The notes: generated from the letters alone by a model not told the origin. Numbered from the stretch's first letter, positions 7,017-13,811 are shown. The stretch is 17,163 nucleotides of DNA from XYD1-FULL-44-32 sp964433715 (GCA_964433715.1 CAYSSL010000011.1:1-17163); one strand, 5' to 3'. Numbers and translations: made by a program.

Positions 7017-7090
7017 TCCGCCCTCTTGGATTCGAACCAAGGACCCCAGAGGTATAAGCTCTGTGCTCTAACCAACTGAGCTAAGGGCGG
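7017..7090 (-). tRNA. tRNA-Ile with anticodon UAU
   Basis: The full cloverleaf is visible on the minus strand: acceptor CCGCCCT pairs with AGGGCGG, D-arm GCTC/GAGC with AGTTGGTTA loop, anticodon stem CAGAG/CTCTG with loop CTTATAC, T-arm CTTGG/CCAAG with loop TTCGAAT, discriminator A at 7017. T33 is followed by TAT, so it reads the Ile codon AUA. No CCA is encoded. Most bacteria read AUA with a lysidine-modified CAU tRNA, so a UAU anticodon is uncommon. Genes nearby use ATA freely. The first pair is C1-G72, unlike many Ile tRNAs, so charging identity is worth testing. Confidence 0.92.
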
Positions 7091-7130
7091 AAGTTAATAT
7101 TCTCAGATTTTTATTTTCCACCTGTCTACC

Positions 7131-7214
7131 ATAAACTCTGTGCTCTACTCGCCCGCCATCGCAAGTCTGAAGCTTACTCAGGCGTTGCGGGCGGGCCAAC
7201 TGAGCTAAGGGCGG
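7131..7214 (-). pseudogene. Partial copy of the adjacent tRNA, interrupted in its D-loop
   Basis: 7196-7214 equals the 5' end of the tRNA (the same 19 bases as 7072-7090), and 7131-7147 matches its D-stem to anticodon-loop part with one change (16 of 17). Between them, one tRNA base is replaced by 48 bases (7148-7195) forming an imperfect hairpin. The 3' half of the tRNA (rest of anticodon arm, T-arm, acceptor 3' strand) is absent. The copy cannot fold as a tRNA and lies just upstream of the intact gene on the same strand. Confidence 0.85.
7148..7196. repeat. 48-nt palindromic element inserted in the tRNA copy
   Basis: Nested pairs GCCCGCC/GGCGGGC (7151-7157 with 7190-7196), CGCAA/TTGCG (7160-7164 with 7185-7189) and CTGA/TCAG (7167-7170 with 7178-7181) surround a 7-nt loop. 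Short unpaired bases separate the blocks. There is no coding capacity. It looks like a small non-autonomous palindromic repeat, related in its arms to other GC-rich hairpins in the window. Confidence 0.7.
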
Positions 7215-7249
7215 AAATACACTGATACTATAAGAGAAAGTGGGGTTAG

Positions 7250-7960
7250 TTACAAGCTGGTGGCCTCTGAAATTTGGTATGCCCCCACCCTCGTTCGCTT
7301 TATTTTATAAGCCAAAGCGGGCACCCCTAACACTCGACCTAAATCCTCGGCCAACACCCGTATATAGGTACCAGAGGAGGCAGAAATAGTTAGTTTAACA
7401 ACTGAAAAAGTTTGGCTACTATTGGCTAAATACTTTTGCCAACATGCGGTGATTTTCGCTTGGCGAAAATCACCAGTTACCTCCCCTACTCTTTTTTCAA
7501 CATCAAACAACAAATCAGGAGCTGAAATTCTTGTCAGCTCTCCGACCTCAATCGAAAAAATTTCAATTTCTTTACTAAAAACTTTGTCGTCAAGACCGGG
7601 TGCCGAGTACGGCGGGGCGGTTTGGACGCGTCGCCCGACGAGACCTGCGGTAGCTGTTTTTATCTCTTCAATATTAAGTTCCGCCGACCCAAACTCAGTC
7701 ACCAACCCCAGCACATCACCGGTGTCGGTCGCCACCCCAAACAAAACTTCCACTTCATAAGTTTTTGCTAAATTTAAAAACTCATCTTTGCGCCCAATAT
7801 CCTCTCCCGTCACCACCAACATCACCCCTTCAGCGAGCGGGTCAAGCCGGCCAGCGTAAGTCATTTTAATATCGGCCAACTCTGGTTTCTGTCCTCTTAA
7901 TTTTTCCAGTGCAAGAAGTGGCGTGAGCCCCGCTGGTTTGTAAATATTAAAAATAGCCAT
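7250..7960 (-). CDS. truB: tRNA pseudouridine(55) synthase TruB
   Basis: 236 aa, ATG at 7960. TruB makes pseudouridine at position 55 of the tRNA T-loop in the cytoplasm. The family's blocks are present: N-terminal FNIYKPAGLTP, catalytic motif TYAGRLDPLAEGVM with D40 as nucleophile, KTYEVEVLFGVATDTGD, the TAPPYSA block, and SSGTYIRVLAEDLG near the C-terminus. It is shorter than the ~310-aa E. coli form and lacks the C-terminal PUA-type extension, as is common in reduced genomes. A region before SSGTYIR (~140-185) contains TGDFRQAKITACW, encoded by a perfect 12-bp palindrome. It lies 45 bases after ftsH on the same strand; a weak -10 (TACATT) ends exactly 7 nt before the ATG, so it may have its own leaderless transcript or be read through from ftsH. 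Confidence 0.95.
   Translation of the reverse strand: MAIFNIYKPAGLTPLLALEKLRGQKPELADIKMTYAGRLDPLAEGVMLVVTGEDIGRKDEFLNLAKTYEVEVLFGVATDTGDVLGLVTEFGSAELNIEEIKTATAGLVGRRVQTAPPYSAPGLDDKVFSKEIEIFSIEVGELTRISAPDLLFDVEKRVGEVTGDFRQAKITACWQKYLANSSQTFSVVKLTISASSGTYIRVLAEDLGRVLGVPALAYKIKRTRVGAYQISEATSL
7448..7474. repeat. 12-bp perfect palindrome inside truB
   Basis: GGTGATTTTCGC and GCGAAAATCACC are exact inverse complements around a 3-nt loop, encoding part of TGDFRQAKIT. It could fold in the mRNA. The encoded residues may simply be conserved protein sequence. Confidence 0.5.
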
Positions 7961-7967
7961 ACATTAA

Positions 7968-7973
7968 AATGTA
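7968..7973 (-). promoter_or_regulatory. Weak -10 box for a leaderless truB transcript
   Basis: TACATT (four of six to consensus) ends 7 nt before the ATG at 7960, the same spacing as at smpB and the doxX-family gene. No good -35 at normal spacing. Confidence 0.3.
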
Positions 7974-8005
7974 TCAGATTTGACGCCAAAATAATCAATA
8001 AAAAA

Positions 8006-9937
8006 CTATTTTTGGACTACGGGTTCTTCAGCAATCCTCTTGTCTTCCTTGGGTTCAATCCCGTGGGCTTTTAATAATATTTCAAAATTTTCTTTTTCAA
8101 TAGTCTCGGCTCGCACCAACTCTTTAGACAAAGCATCTAAAGCTGTTCGATGTTGAGTTAAAACATTTCGTGCCCGCTCTAAACCTTCTTTCATTATTCT
8201 TGACACCTCTTCGTCAATAACTCCCCAAGTCGCTTCTGAAGCATTTTTATCAGACAAAGCAACATCACCAATTGCCGACACCTGACCAGAGCCAAAGTCA
8301 ATTGGTCCTACACGATCGGACATACCATAACGTGTGACCATAGAGCGAGCCAGTGAAGTGGCTACTTGAATATCGTTGGAAGCACCAGTGGTAATATCAC
8401 CAAAAATCATTTGTTCCACTGCGTACCCACCTAAAGAAACGGCAATGTCATCTAAAAATTCGTTTTTGGAATTTAATTTTTTATCCTCAATCGGCAATTT
8501 CAAAGTATAACCAGCAGCGTAGCCACGAGAAATAATTGAAACCTTATGGACCGGATCAGCGTGAGGTAAAACCGAAGAAATAAGAGCATGACCAATTTCA
8601 TGATAGGCCGTTATCTCTTTTTCTTTTTCTGACAAAATATGACTTTTGCGTTCCGGACCAAGCATTACTTTCTCCACGCTACGGATAAGATCATATTGTC
8701 CAACCGCCTTACGATCTTCTCGGGCCGCCAAAATAGCGGCTTCATTCATTAAGTTGGCCAAATCGGCCCCCGAAAAACCGGGGGTACGTTGAGCAATAAG
8801 ACGCATATTAACATCTTCAGCTAAGGGCTTTTTAGTCGCATGAATTTTTAAAATCGCTTCACGGTCGTTAATGTCGGGGTTATCAAGTACTACCCGCCGG
8901 TCAAAGCGACCCGGCCGAAGTAGGGCTTTGTCTAAAACATCAGGCCGGTTGGTCGCCGCCATCACAATTAGTTTTTCATTAGGTTCAAAACCATCCATTT
9001 CTACTAAAATCTGGTTTAAAGTTTGTTCCCGTTCGTCATTACCACCCCCCATTCCCGAACCACGGTGCCGACCAATCGCATCTATTTCATCAATAAAAAT
9101 AATAGCCGGAGCAGCATTTTTAGCTAATTTAAATAAATCCCGCACTCGTGAAGCCCCCACTCCCACAAACATTTCTACAAATTCCGAACCAGACAAATAG
9201 AAAAACGGCACATGAGCCTCACCAGCCACCGCCCGCGCCAATAAAGTTTTACCAGTGCCGGGTGCACCCATCAAAAGTGCCCCTTTAGGAATACGGGCGC
9301 CAATTTCCAAGAACTTTTTTGGGTTTTTCAAAAAATCTACAATTTCTAACAATTCCTCTTTAGCCTCCCGATTGCCAGCCACATCTTTAAACATCACCTT
9401 TTGACTACTGTCATTAGGGTCAATAATCCGCGCCCGCGACTGACCAAAAGTAAAAGCTTGCATTGAGGCCCCTCTCATCTGTCTCGAAATGAGCCACAAA
9501 AAAACAATCAGAAATATAACAGGTATGGCAAACGGCAAAAGAGTCATCACCCAGTAGCCAAAACCGGTCGCGTTTTTAATATCCACCTGAACGGCCGACA
9601 TTTTTTCACCCGTCACTCCATAATTAGCTAGGGTTTCTGACAAAGAAGACTCGGTCTCTTTCTTAGACTGTCTTATGCCCCCATCTTTCAGAGTGATTTG
9701 CAGTTTCTCACCCGCTACTTCTATCCGAGTCACTTTGCCCGCCTGAACACTGGTAGCGAGCTCCGACAGGGACATCTCTCCCACCTCTTGCCGACTACCA
9801 GCTAAAGCCGAATAAATAGTAACAACCACAATCAAAACCATTAAGGCAATAACAATTTGCCCAATAAATTGGTTCCAAATAGGCTCTTTAGCCTTATTTT
9901 TCCTAGGTTTTTTATCTTGATCAGGTTTTGCTGCCAT
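8006..9937 (-). CDS. ftsH: ATP-dependent zinc metalloprotease FtsH
   Basis: 643 aa, ATG at 9937, the usual family length. FtsH is a hexameric membrane AAA+ protease that degrades unassembled or damaged membrane proteins and some cytosolic regulators. Visible: first membrane segment (~24-47), extracytoplasmic domain (~48-126), second membrane segment (~127-151), Walker A GAPGTGKT (224-231), pore loop MFVGVGA (~256-262), Walker B IIFIDEID (~279-286), second region of homology AATNRPDVLDKALLRPGRFD, zinc site HEIGH (446-450) with E447 catalytic, and the third zinc ligand in TTGASND (D522). All key residues are present. The tail after ~600 is short and acidic/basic mixed. TATAAT lies 17 nt before the ATG, giving a leader of about 10 nt and no Shine-Dalgarno. 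truB follows after 45 bases. Confidence 0.97.
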   Translation of the reverse strand: MAAKPDQDKKPRKNKAKEPIWNQFIGQIVIALMVLIVVVTIYSALAGSRQEVGEMSLSELATSVQAGKVTRIEVAGEKLQITLKDGGIRQSKKETESSLSETLANYGVTGEKMSAVQVDIKNATGFGYWVMTLLPFAIPVIFLIVFLWLISRQMRGASMQAFTFGQSRARIIDPNDSSQKVMFKDVAGNREAKEELLEIVDFLKNPKKFLEIGARIPKGALLMGAPGTGKTLLARAVAGEAHVPFFYLSGSEFVEMFVGVGASRVRDLFKLAKNAAPAIIFIDEIDAIGRHRGSGMGGGNDEREQTLNQILVEMDGFEPNEKLIVMAATNRPDVLDKALLRPGRFDRRVVLDNPDINDREAILKIHATKKPLAEDVNMRLIAQRTPGFSGADLANLMNEAAILAAREDRKAVGQYDLIRSVEKVMLGPERKSHILSEKEKEITAYHEIGHALISSVLPHADPVHKVSIISRGYAAGYTLKLPIEDKKLNSKNEFLDDIAVSLGGYAVEQMIFGDITTGASNDIQVATSLARSMVTRYGMSDRVGPIDFGSGQVSAIGDVALSDKNASEATWGVIDEEVSRIMKEGLERARNVLTQHRTALDALSKELVRAETIEKENFEILLKAHGIEPKEDKRIAEEPVVQK

Positions 9938-9954
9938 AATATAAAAGTCGACTT

Positions 9955-9960
9955 ATTATA
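9955..9960 (-). promoter_or_regulatory. Consensus -10 (TATAAT) of ftsH
   Basis: A perfect TATAAT on the minus strand lies 17 nt before the ftsH ATG, predicting a leader of about 10 nt. No clear -35 was found. Confidence 0.45.
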
Positions 9961-10034
9961 ACTAAAGTCCAACAAAAGGAAAGGTTGCCCCAATAAACTA
10001 AAAAGGAGCTAAAATCTATCTAACAAAAGATGAC

Positions 10035-10277
10035 TTACAAAGCCCTCTCTGTGGTGGTGGCAGTAGCCGTATCATCTTCCCCGTCAGCCCCTATCTCTGG
10101 ACTAATGTCTATATTTATATCGCCACCTCCATCTTCCACTGGAACATCTTCTCCTTGTTGTACAAAAGATAGACCAAACACAAAAACAAAAATTGCTACC
10201 AAGACGGCAATAATCACCCCAATCACCACCCCCAAACTAGTATCACCTTCTACTTTAATATTATTATCTCCGTCCAT
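10035..10277 (-). CDS. Small single-pass membrane protein with acidic tail
   Basis: 80 aa, ATG at 10277. A short polar N-terminus (MDGDNNIKVEGD) is followed by one strongly hydrophobic segment (~15-40, SLGVVIGVIIAVLVAIFVFV) and a Gly/Asp/Glu-rich tail (QQGEDVPVEDGGGDINIDIS) ending in a Thr run (TATATTT). The tail probably faces outside if the basic-poor N-terminus stays inside, but topology cannot be settled from charges here. It lies 97 bases upstream of ftsH on the same strand and is divergent from the sigma factor gene. TATAAT occurs 4 nt ahead of the ATG. The function is not recognised. An antisense frame of nearly the same length exists, but this strand gives the sensible protein. Confidence 0.65.
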   Translation of the reverse strand: MDGDNNIKVEGDTSLGVVIGVIIAVLVAIFVFVFGLSFVQQGEDVPVEDGGGDINIDISPEIGADGEDDTATATTTERAL

Positions 10278-10415
10278 ATAAATTATATTTTATTCTAATA
10301 AACCAGCTTACCTTATCGTATGTGTTCACAACAATATGTCAACACCGCTTGCTGGTAGTCAACCAGTTTTGATTATTAAAACTTGAATGCTATGCTAATT
10401 TTATAAACCAACATC

Positions 10416-10476
10416 ACCGCTCGGTACTTGTAAGTTTTAGCTTATTGGGTCGTCTAAGCTAAATAGCCTGAGCGGT
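10416..10476 (+). promoter_or_regulatory. Structured leader upstream of the ECF sigma gene
   Basis: Two nested inverted repeats: outer ACCGCTC/GAGCGGT (10416-10422 with 10470-10476) and inner TTTAGCTTA/TAAGCTAAA (10436-10444 with 10455-10463) around a 10-nt loop. A TATAAA box at 10402-10407 ends 8 nt before it, so RNA could begin right at the structure. It ends 19 nt before the ATG at 10496. It may be a regulatory leader or an operator. Confidence 0.5.
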
Positions 10477-10495
10477 CATTTTCATTTTATGATTT

Positions 10496-11002
10496 ATGAC
10501 TGAAAAAGACTTCACAGTGATGTACCACACTTACGCGGATGCCATATATAGATATTGTTACTTCCGGCTGTCCGACAAAGAACAAGCTCAGGATTTAGTC
10601 CAAGAGACTTTTACTAGAGCTTGGAAGTGTGTGTCAGAGGGTCAACAAATAGATTATGAAAAAACCTTTCTTTTTACTGTGGCTCACAATTTATTGGTAG
10701 ACACCTACCGCAAGAAGAAAAGTTTATCACTAGACAGTCTGTTGGATGAGGGTTTTGCTCCGACCGACCGAAGCGACCGCTCTACCGAAGCTCTAGCTGA
10801 AATGAACCAAGTTTTAAAAAATATTGACCAGCTGGAGGAAAAATATAGTCAGGTTTTATTGCTCCGTTTTGTAGAAGATTTGGGCCCCAAAGATATAGCC
10901 AATATAATTGGTGAGACAGAAAATAATGTCAGTGTCCGCCTGAACCGCGGATTGGCCCAACTACGAGAGCTGATGACCGGCAGTAAGCCCCAACAAGCTT
11001 AG
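10496..11002 (+). CDS. ECF-family RNA polymerase sigma factor
   Basis: 168 aa, ATG at 10496. It should direct RNA polymerase to a specific promoter set. Region 2 (~7-75) has YHTYADAIYRYCYFRLSDKE, the conserved DLVQETFTRAW block and the AHNLLVDTYRKKK block. Region 4 (~105-160) has LEEKYSQVLLLRFVEDLGPK followed by a helix-turn-helix, DIANIIGETENNVSVRLNRG. There is no region 1.1 or 3, as expected for extracytoplasmic-function sigmas. It is followed after 42 bases by a membrane DUF5667 protein on the same strand, the layout of a sigma/anti-sigma pair, so release by an envelope signal is likely (inference). No Shine-Dalgarno is seen. A folded leader lies just upstream. The target promoters are unknown. 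Confidence 0.93.
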   Translation: MTEKDFTVMYHTYADAIYRYCYFRLSDKEQAQDLVQETFTRAWKCVSEGQQIDYEKTFLFTVAHNLLVDTYRKKKSLSLDSLLDEGFAPTDRSDRSTEALAEMNQVLKNIDQLEEKYSQVLLLRFVEDLGPKDIANIIGETENNVSVRLNRGLAQLRELMTGSKPQQA

Positions 11003-11044
11003 ACAATTTTTTTTAAATTTAAAAAATTTCATAATAAAAAATAT

Positions 11045-12106
11045 ATGGACGACGACATATCCCGAACCGAAAATCATCTCTCAAGGTTGCAGGAGTTAAA
11101 AATGGAAGCTGGGGCTAAAAATAAAATCCACGAAGCCTTGCTTGATTATATCCAAGCCAATCCTCTACCGGCCGAGAAAGTACCATCGCCCTATTGGCAC
11201 AAGGGGTTAGCAGTCTGGGGACGACCAGCCGCGGCCGCTCTTTTTGTGGCAATATTTTTAGTGACCGGAGTAACCAGTGCGGCCGAAAAATCTTTGCCGG
11301 GTGATATTTTATATCATATAAAAACAGATATTACCGAACCTGTCCGCGCCGCCTTGTTAACCACCCAAAAAGAAAGTGTAGACTGGCGACTCACCCAAGC
11401 GGAAAGAAGGCTAGATGAGGCCCTCGCTCTCGCCAAAGAGGACAGGCTGACACCAAATATTGAAGAAGATTTAGCCCTCCGTTTTGAACAGCATCTAGCC
11501 TTGGCCCAAAAAGAAACCAGTACTGCCGACGATCAATCAACAACCAATCCCGCTTCCGACAATGCCGAAGATACTAGTGATACCAGTCAAGCCACCATGT
11601 CTTTGGGTATTTCCGCCGAAACCAACAACAGGAGCGCTAAAATGCTATCCCCTTTAGCGGCTAACATAGACCCTGAAAGCAAATCAAGCTTACCGGCCCA
11701 GTTTATTGCCGACCTTGAAAATTATAAACAAAAATTTCAGGGTATATCAGCTGGTAAAACTCCTAATCTAATTATCAAGAAAATAAGTGAGAAATTAATT
11801 GAAGTAGATAATAAAACAACCGAAACAGTAAATACAGCCATACCAAAATTGACTCCGCCTAGTGCTAACACCGACACTAAACCACAGGGATACACCAACC
11901 CCAATGAGGAGGTAAAAACATCGACCGGCACGGAAGAAGAAGCCTCTGTTTCAACGCCTCTAGATAAGCTATTGGACTCACTTAAACCCAAAACCAATAC
12001 GGAAAATAGTGATGGCGAAGAAAACAATCAGACTGAAGAAGAAAAACCAACTCCTAAAATTGAAATAAAGATACCAACCACTTTAGACACCGGTCTTTCG
12101 TTGTAA
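11045..12106 (+). CDS. DUF5667 membrane protein, putative anti-sigma factor
   Basis: 353 aa, ATG at 11045. An N-terminal cytoplasmic part (~1-60, with RLQELKMEAGAKNKIHEALL) is followed by one membrane segment (~62-79, AAAALFVAIFLVTGVTSA) and the DUF5667 hallmark SLPGDILYHIKTDITEPVRA (~83-102) with a helical QAERRLDEALALAKED. The rest (~155-353) is a long, polar, Thr/Glu-rich extracytoplasmic region ending in IEIKIPTTLDTGLSL. Sitting directly behind an ECF sigma gene, the N-terminus is the likely sigma-binding part and the outer domain the likely sensor; this is inferred from position and topology, not from a recognised anti-sigma motif. An AT-rich leader with CATAAT (11030-11035) suggests an extra near-leaderless start. 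A hairpin follows before the next DUF5667 gene. Confidence 0.8.
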   Translation: MDDDISRTENHLSRLQELKMEAGAKNKIHEALLDYIQANPLPAEKVPSPYWHKGLAVWGRPAAAALFVAIFLVTGVTSAAEKSLPGDILYHIKTDITEPVRAALLTTQKESVDWRLTQAERRLDEALALAKEDRLTPNIEEDLALRFEQHLALAQKETSTADDQSTTNPASDNAEDTSDTSQATMSLGISAETNNRSAKMLSPLAANIDPESKSSLPAQFIADLENYKQKFQGISAGKTPNLIIKKISEKLIEVDNKTTETVNTAIPKLTPPSANTDTKPQGYTNPNEEVKTSTGTEEEASVSTPLDKLLDSLKPKTNTENSDGEENNQTEEEKPTPKIEIKIPTTLDTGLSL

Positions 12107-12131
12107 GTAAAAAATATCACATACGTCTCAG

Positions 12132-12175
12132 AATAAAGCGGTTTACTCGTTATTAGAGAGTAAGTCCGCTTTATT
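12132..12175 (+). terminator. Stem-loop between the two DUF5667 genes, possible terminator or attenuator
   Basis: AATAAAGCGG and CCGCTTTATT pair perfectly (12132-12141 with 12166-12175). After one bulged T, seven more pairs (one G-U) continue inward to a 9-nt loop. A clean T-run is missing after the stem, so partial read-through into the next gene is plausible. Confidence 0.5.
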
Positions 12176-12193
12176 AGTTTAAACACAATACCT

Positions 12194-13156
12194 ATGACAA
12201 CAGCATTAATAATACTTGCCCTGCTTGTAAGTGGAGGGGTGGGGTTGGGAGCAGAGCAATCTAAACCCGGTGACACTCTTTATCCAGTAAAAGTAGAGAT
12301 CAGTGAAAAAGTTCGGGGGGCCTTTAAATTTAACACCGAAAATGATGCGCAGTGGAAAGCTTCTTTGACTGAGCGCCGTTTGTCCGAAGCCGAACACTTA
12401 GCCCTAAAGGGTGAACTTAGTGCAGAAGCTATGGTTGAACTACAAAATCGCCTAGATGCTCATATGGAAGCCTACGAAACCCTAATTGACCGTCTGGAGG
12501 ATAAAGAGAACTACCAAGCAATTGCCGAGGTATCTTCTCGTTTTGAGTCATCGTTGCGGGCACATCGGGCCATTATGGTCCAGATTGCCGCTCAAGTAAC
12601 AGGTGATACACAAGTTCAACTGCAAAATCTAATTAAAGAGGTTGATGAAAAAATTGTCGCTGTCGCCGCCGTGCGGACAGAAGCTGAAGCTAAGATAGAT
12701 TCCAATCTAGATGACGACAATGTGAACGTAGGTACTATTGCCAGTATTGAAGCTCGACTTGATGTTGCCGAAAATCACATCTCAAACTTAACGCGCTTCG
12801 TGGAAAACAAGGCTCAGTACTTAAGCGCTAGCGCTGAGGCAGAAATTAAAGCTCGCCTCGTAGTGGCAGCGGCTGATTTGAAAGAAGCTCGGGCCCAATT
12901 TGAGGCAAAAGCTTATACCAAAACCCAAAGCTTGATTCGTAAAATAGAAGACACGGTCAACGAAACTCGCACTATGGTCACAGCCCAAGCAACATTAGGT
13001 TTAGGACTAAAAACCAACGATAACAAAGAGGATGATAATAACGAGGATAACAGAAGGGAGATCAAAGTAGATCTAGACAGTAAAACAAAGATAGACGCAG
13101 ATAAAGAGATTAAAACCAATAACTCAGAAAAAATTAAAGTAGATATTGGATTATAA
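12194..13156 (+). CDS. Second DUF5667 protein, lacking the cytoplasmic region
   Basis: 320 aa, ATG at 12194. A hydrophobic N-terminus (3-19, TALIILALLVSGGVGLGA) serves as signal or anchor and leads directly into DUF5667 (QSKPGDTLYPVKVEISEKVR, ~22-41; LTERRLSEAEHLALKGEL). A long alpha-helical region follows (~60-265, heptad-rich, with two related stretches starting VELQNRLDAHMEAYE and IEARLDVAENHISN), then a charged Asp/Lys/Asn tail (~270-320). It aligns with the membrane-plus-DUF5667 part of the preceding protein but lacks its ~55-residue cytoplasmic N-terminus, so it should not bind the sigma factor itself. It may compete for or transmit the external signal, or be a target of the sigma factor. 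No Shine-Dalgarno is visible. It ends in a perfect terminator whose stem contains the stop codon. Confidence 0.8.
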   Translation: MTTALIILALLVSGGVGLGAEQSKPGDTLYPVKVEISEKVRGAFKFNTENDAQWKASLTERRLSEAEHLALKGELSAEAMVELQNRLDAHMEAYETLIDRLEDKENYQAIAEVSSRFESSLRAHRAIMVQIAAQVTGDTQVQLQNLIKEVDEKIVAVAAVRTEAEAKIDSNLDDDNVNVGTIASIEARLDVAENHISNLTRFVENKAQYLSASAEAEIKARLVVAAADLKEARAQFEAKAYTKTQSLIRKIEDTVNETRTMVTAQATLGLGLKTNDNKEDDNNEDNRREIKVDLDSKTKIDADKEIKTNNSEKIKVDIGL

Positions 13157-13198
13157 CCAAAAAGACCTCCGCCTAAGCGGAGGTCTTTTTGGTTATAA
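13151..13198 (+). terminator. 22-bp perfect terminator overlapping the stop codon
   Basis: Arms 13151-13172 and 13177-13198 are exact inverse complements with loop CTAA. The stop TAA (13154-13156) lies in the left arm. The T-run lies within the right arm (CTTTTTGG), and A/T bases follow, so it can act in both directions. Confidence 0.8.
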
Positions 13199-13201
13199 AA
13201 T

Positions 13202-13256
13202 AAAAAACGCCCCCACGACAACCAAAGGTTGCGCAGAGGCAAAGGGAACAAGGGCG
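13202..13256 (-). terminator. Possible terminator of the small secreted gene
   Basis: On the minus strand, CAACC-TTT-GGTTG (13231-13219) lies within an outer CGCCC/GGGCG pair, and the last arm runs directly into six Ts (13207-13202). The pairing is loose, so this is tentative. Confidence 0.4.
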
Positions 13257-13279
13257 GACAAAGGATAGGGTCTACCGAC

Positions 13280-13588
13280 TTAAAGGCGATAGATTATCGC
13301 CACGGCTTCGTGGCCAACACGCCGGCAGACCAGCTGCGGTCTCGCGCCAATGCCGGTGAACGCCGGCGCGACCTCCGCAGATTCGGTGCCGAAAAGAATC
13401 GCCGCCGGCCGACTTTCGGTTGATCCCAACAGTGGGATGTCGGGAGCGGAAAGCACGGGTGCCGCAATGGCAGCACTGGCCACCTGAGGCTGTTGGTCAA
13501 CATCGCTGTTGACCGTAGTCCCCGGTGGCCCGAGAGCCAGCAAGCAAATGAGCCCGATCGTCGTCGCCACCACCAAACGCAGCATCAT
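13280..13588 (-). CDS. Small GC-rich secreted protein, unknown function
   Basis: 102 aa using ATG 13588; a GTG at 13594 is also in frame. GGGAGGAT on the minus strand ends 6 nt before this ATG, a strong Shine-Dalgarno that favours it. The N-terminus (MMLRLVVATTIGLICLLALG) is a signal peptide or anchor. The remainder is Ala/Pro/Val-rich and low in complexity (VASAAIAAPVLSAPDIP), with one Cys near the end and no recognised family. Its codons are much more GC-rich than the DUF5667 and doxX-family genes on either side. The last codons contain a small hairpin (GGCGATA-GAT-TATCGCC). It may be a real small exported protein or a remnant of a larger acquired segment; signal peptide plus Shine-Dalgarno favour a real gene. 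Confidence 0.55.
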   Translation of the reverse strand: MMLRLVVATTIGLICLLALGPPGTTVNSDVDQQPQVASAAIAAPVLSAPDIPLLGSTESRPAAILFGTESAEVAPAFTGIGARPQLVCRRVGHEAVAIIYRL

Positions 13589-13715
13589 AGGCACATCCTC
13601 CCATCCCTGTCGATGTTCCGCTTTTTGTCCTCAACTTTATTGTCAAAAGGTAGCTGACCATAATGACGTTAAGGACTCCTCTTATAGATTATCACTACTA
13701 TTTATTTTGTCCAGA

Positions 13716-13748
13716 AAAATAAAAAACCAGCCACCTCCATGTGGCTGG
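13716..13748 (-). terminator. Terminator of the DoxX-family gene
   Basis: On the minus strand CCAGCCAC and GTGGCTGG (8 bp, 6-nt loop, 13748-13727) are followed by six Ts and then ATTTTTC. Confidence 0.8.
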
Positions 13749-13811
13749 CCAACTGCAGCGAGTACTGCCTGTTGTGAGGAAGATCTTAATCTACCACAAA
13801 AACACTTACAG

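Noticed and set aside
7131..7214. Partial tRNA copy as an integrative-element attachment site
   Set aside because: Attachment duplications normally copy the tRNA 3' end, and no integrase or island genes are present. The 5' half is copied here.
10030..10281. Plus-strand frame almost the same length as the 80-aa membrane protein gene
   Set aside because: It is a Ser/Pro/Thr-rich shadow; the minus strand gives a clear membrane segment and a -10 box.
10352..10374. CTGGT/ACCAG hairpin followed by TTTTG as a terminator
   Set aside because: Only five base pairs, and no gene ends there.
13199..13811. Structured RNA gene around the GC-rich 13.2-13.8 kb stretch
   Set aside because: Several small hairpins exist, but a signal peptide and Shine-Dalgarno support a short coding gene instead. 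13589-13715 shows nothing definite.
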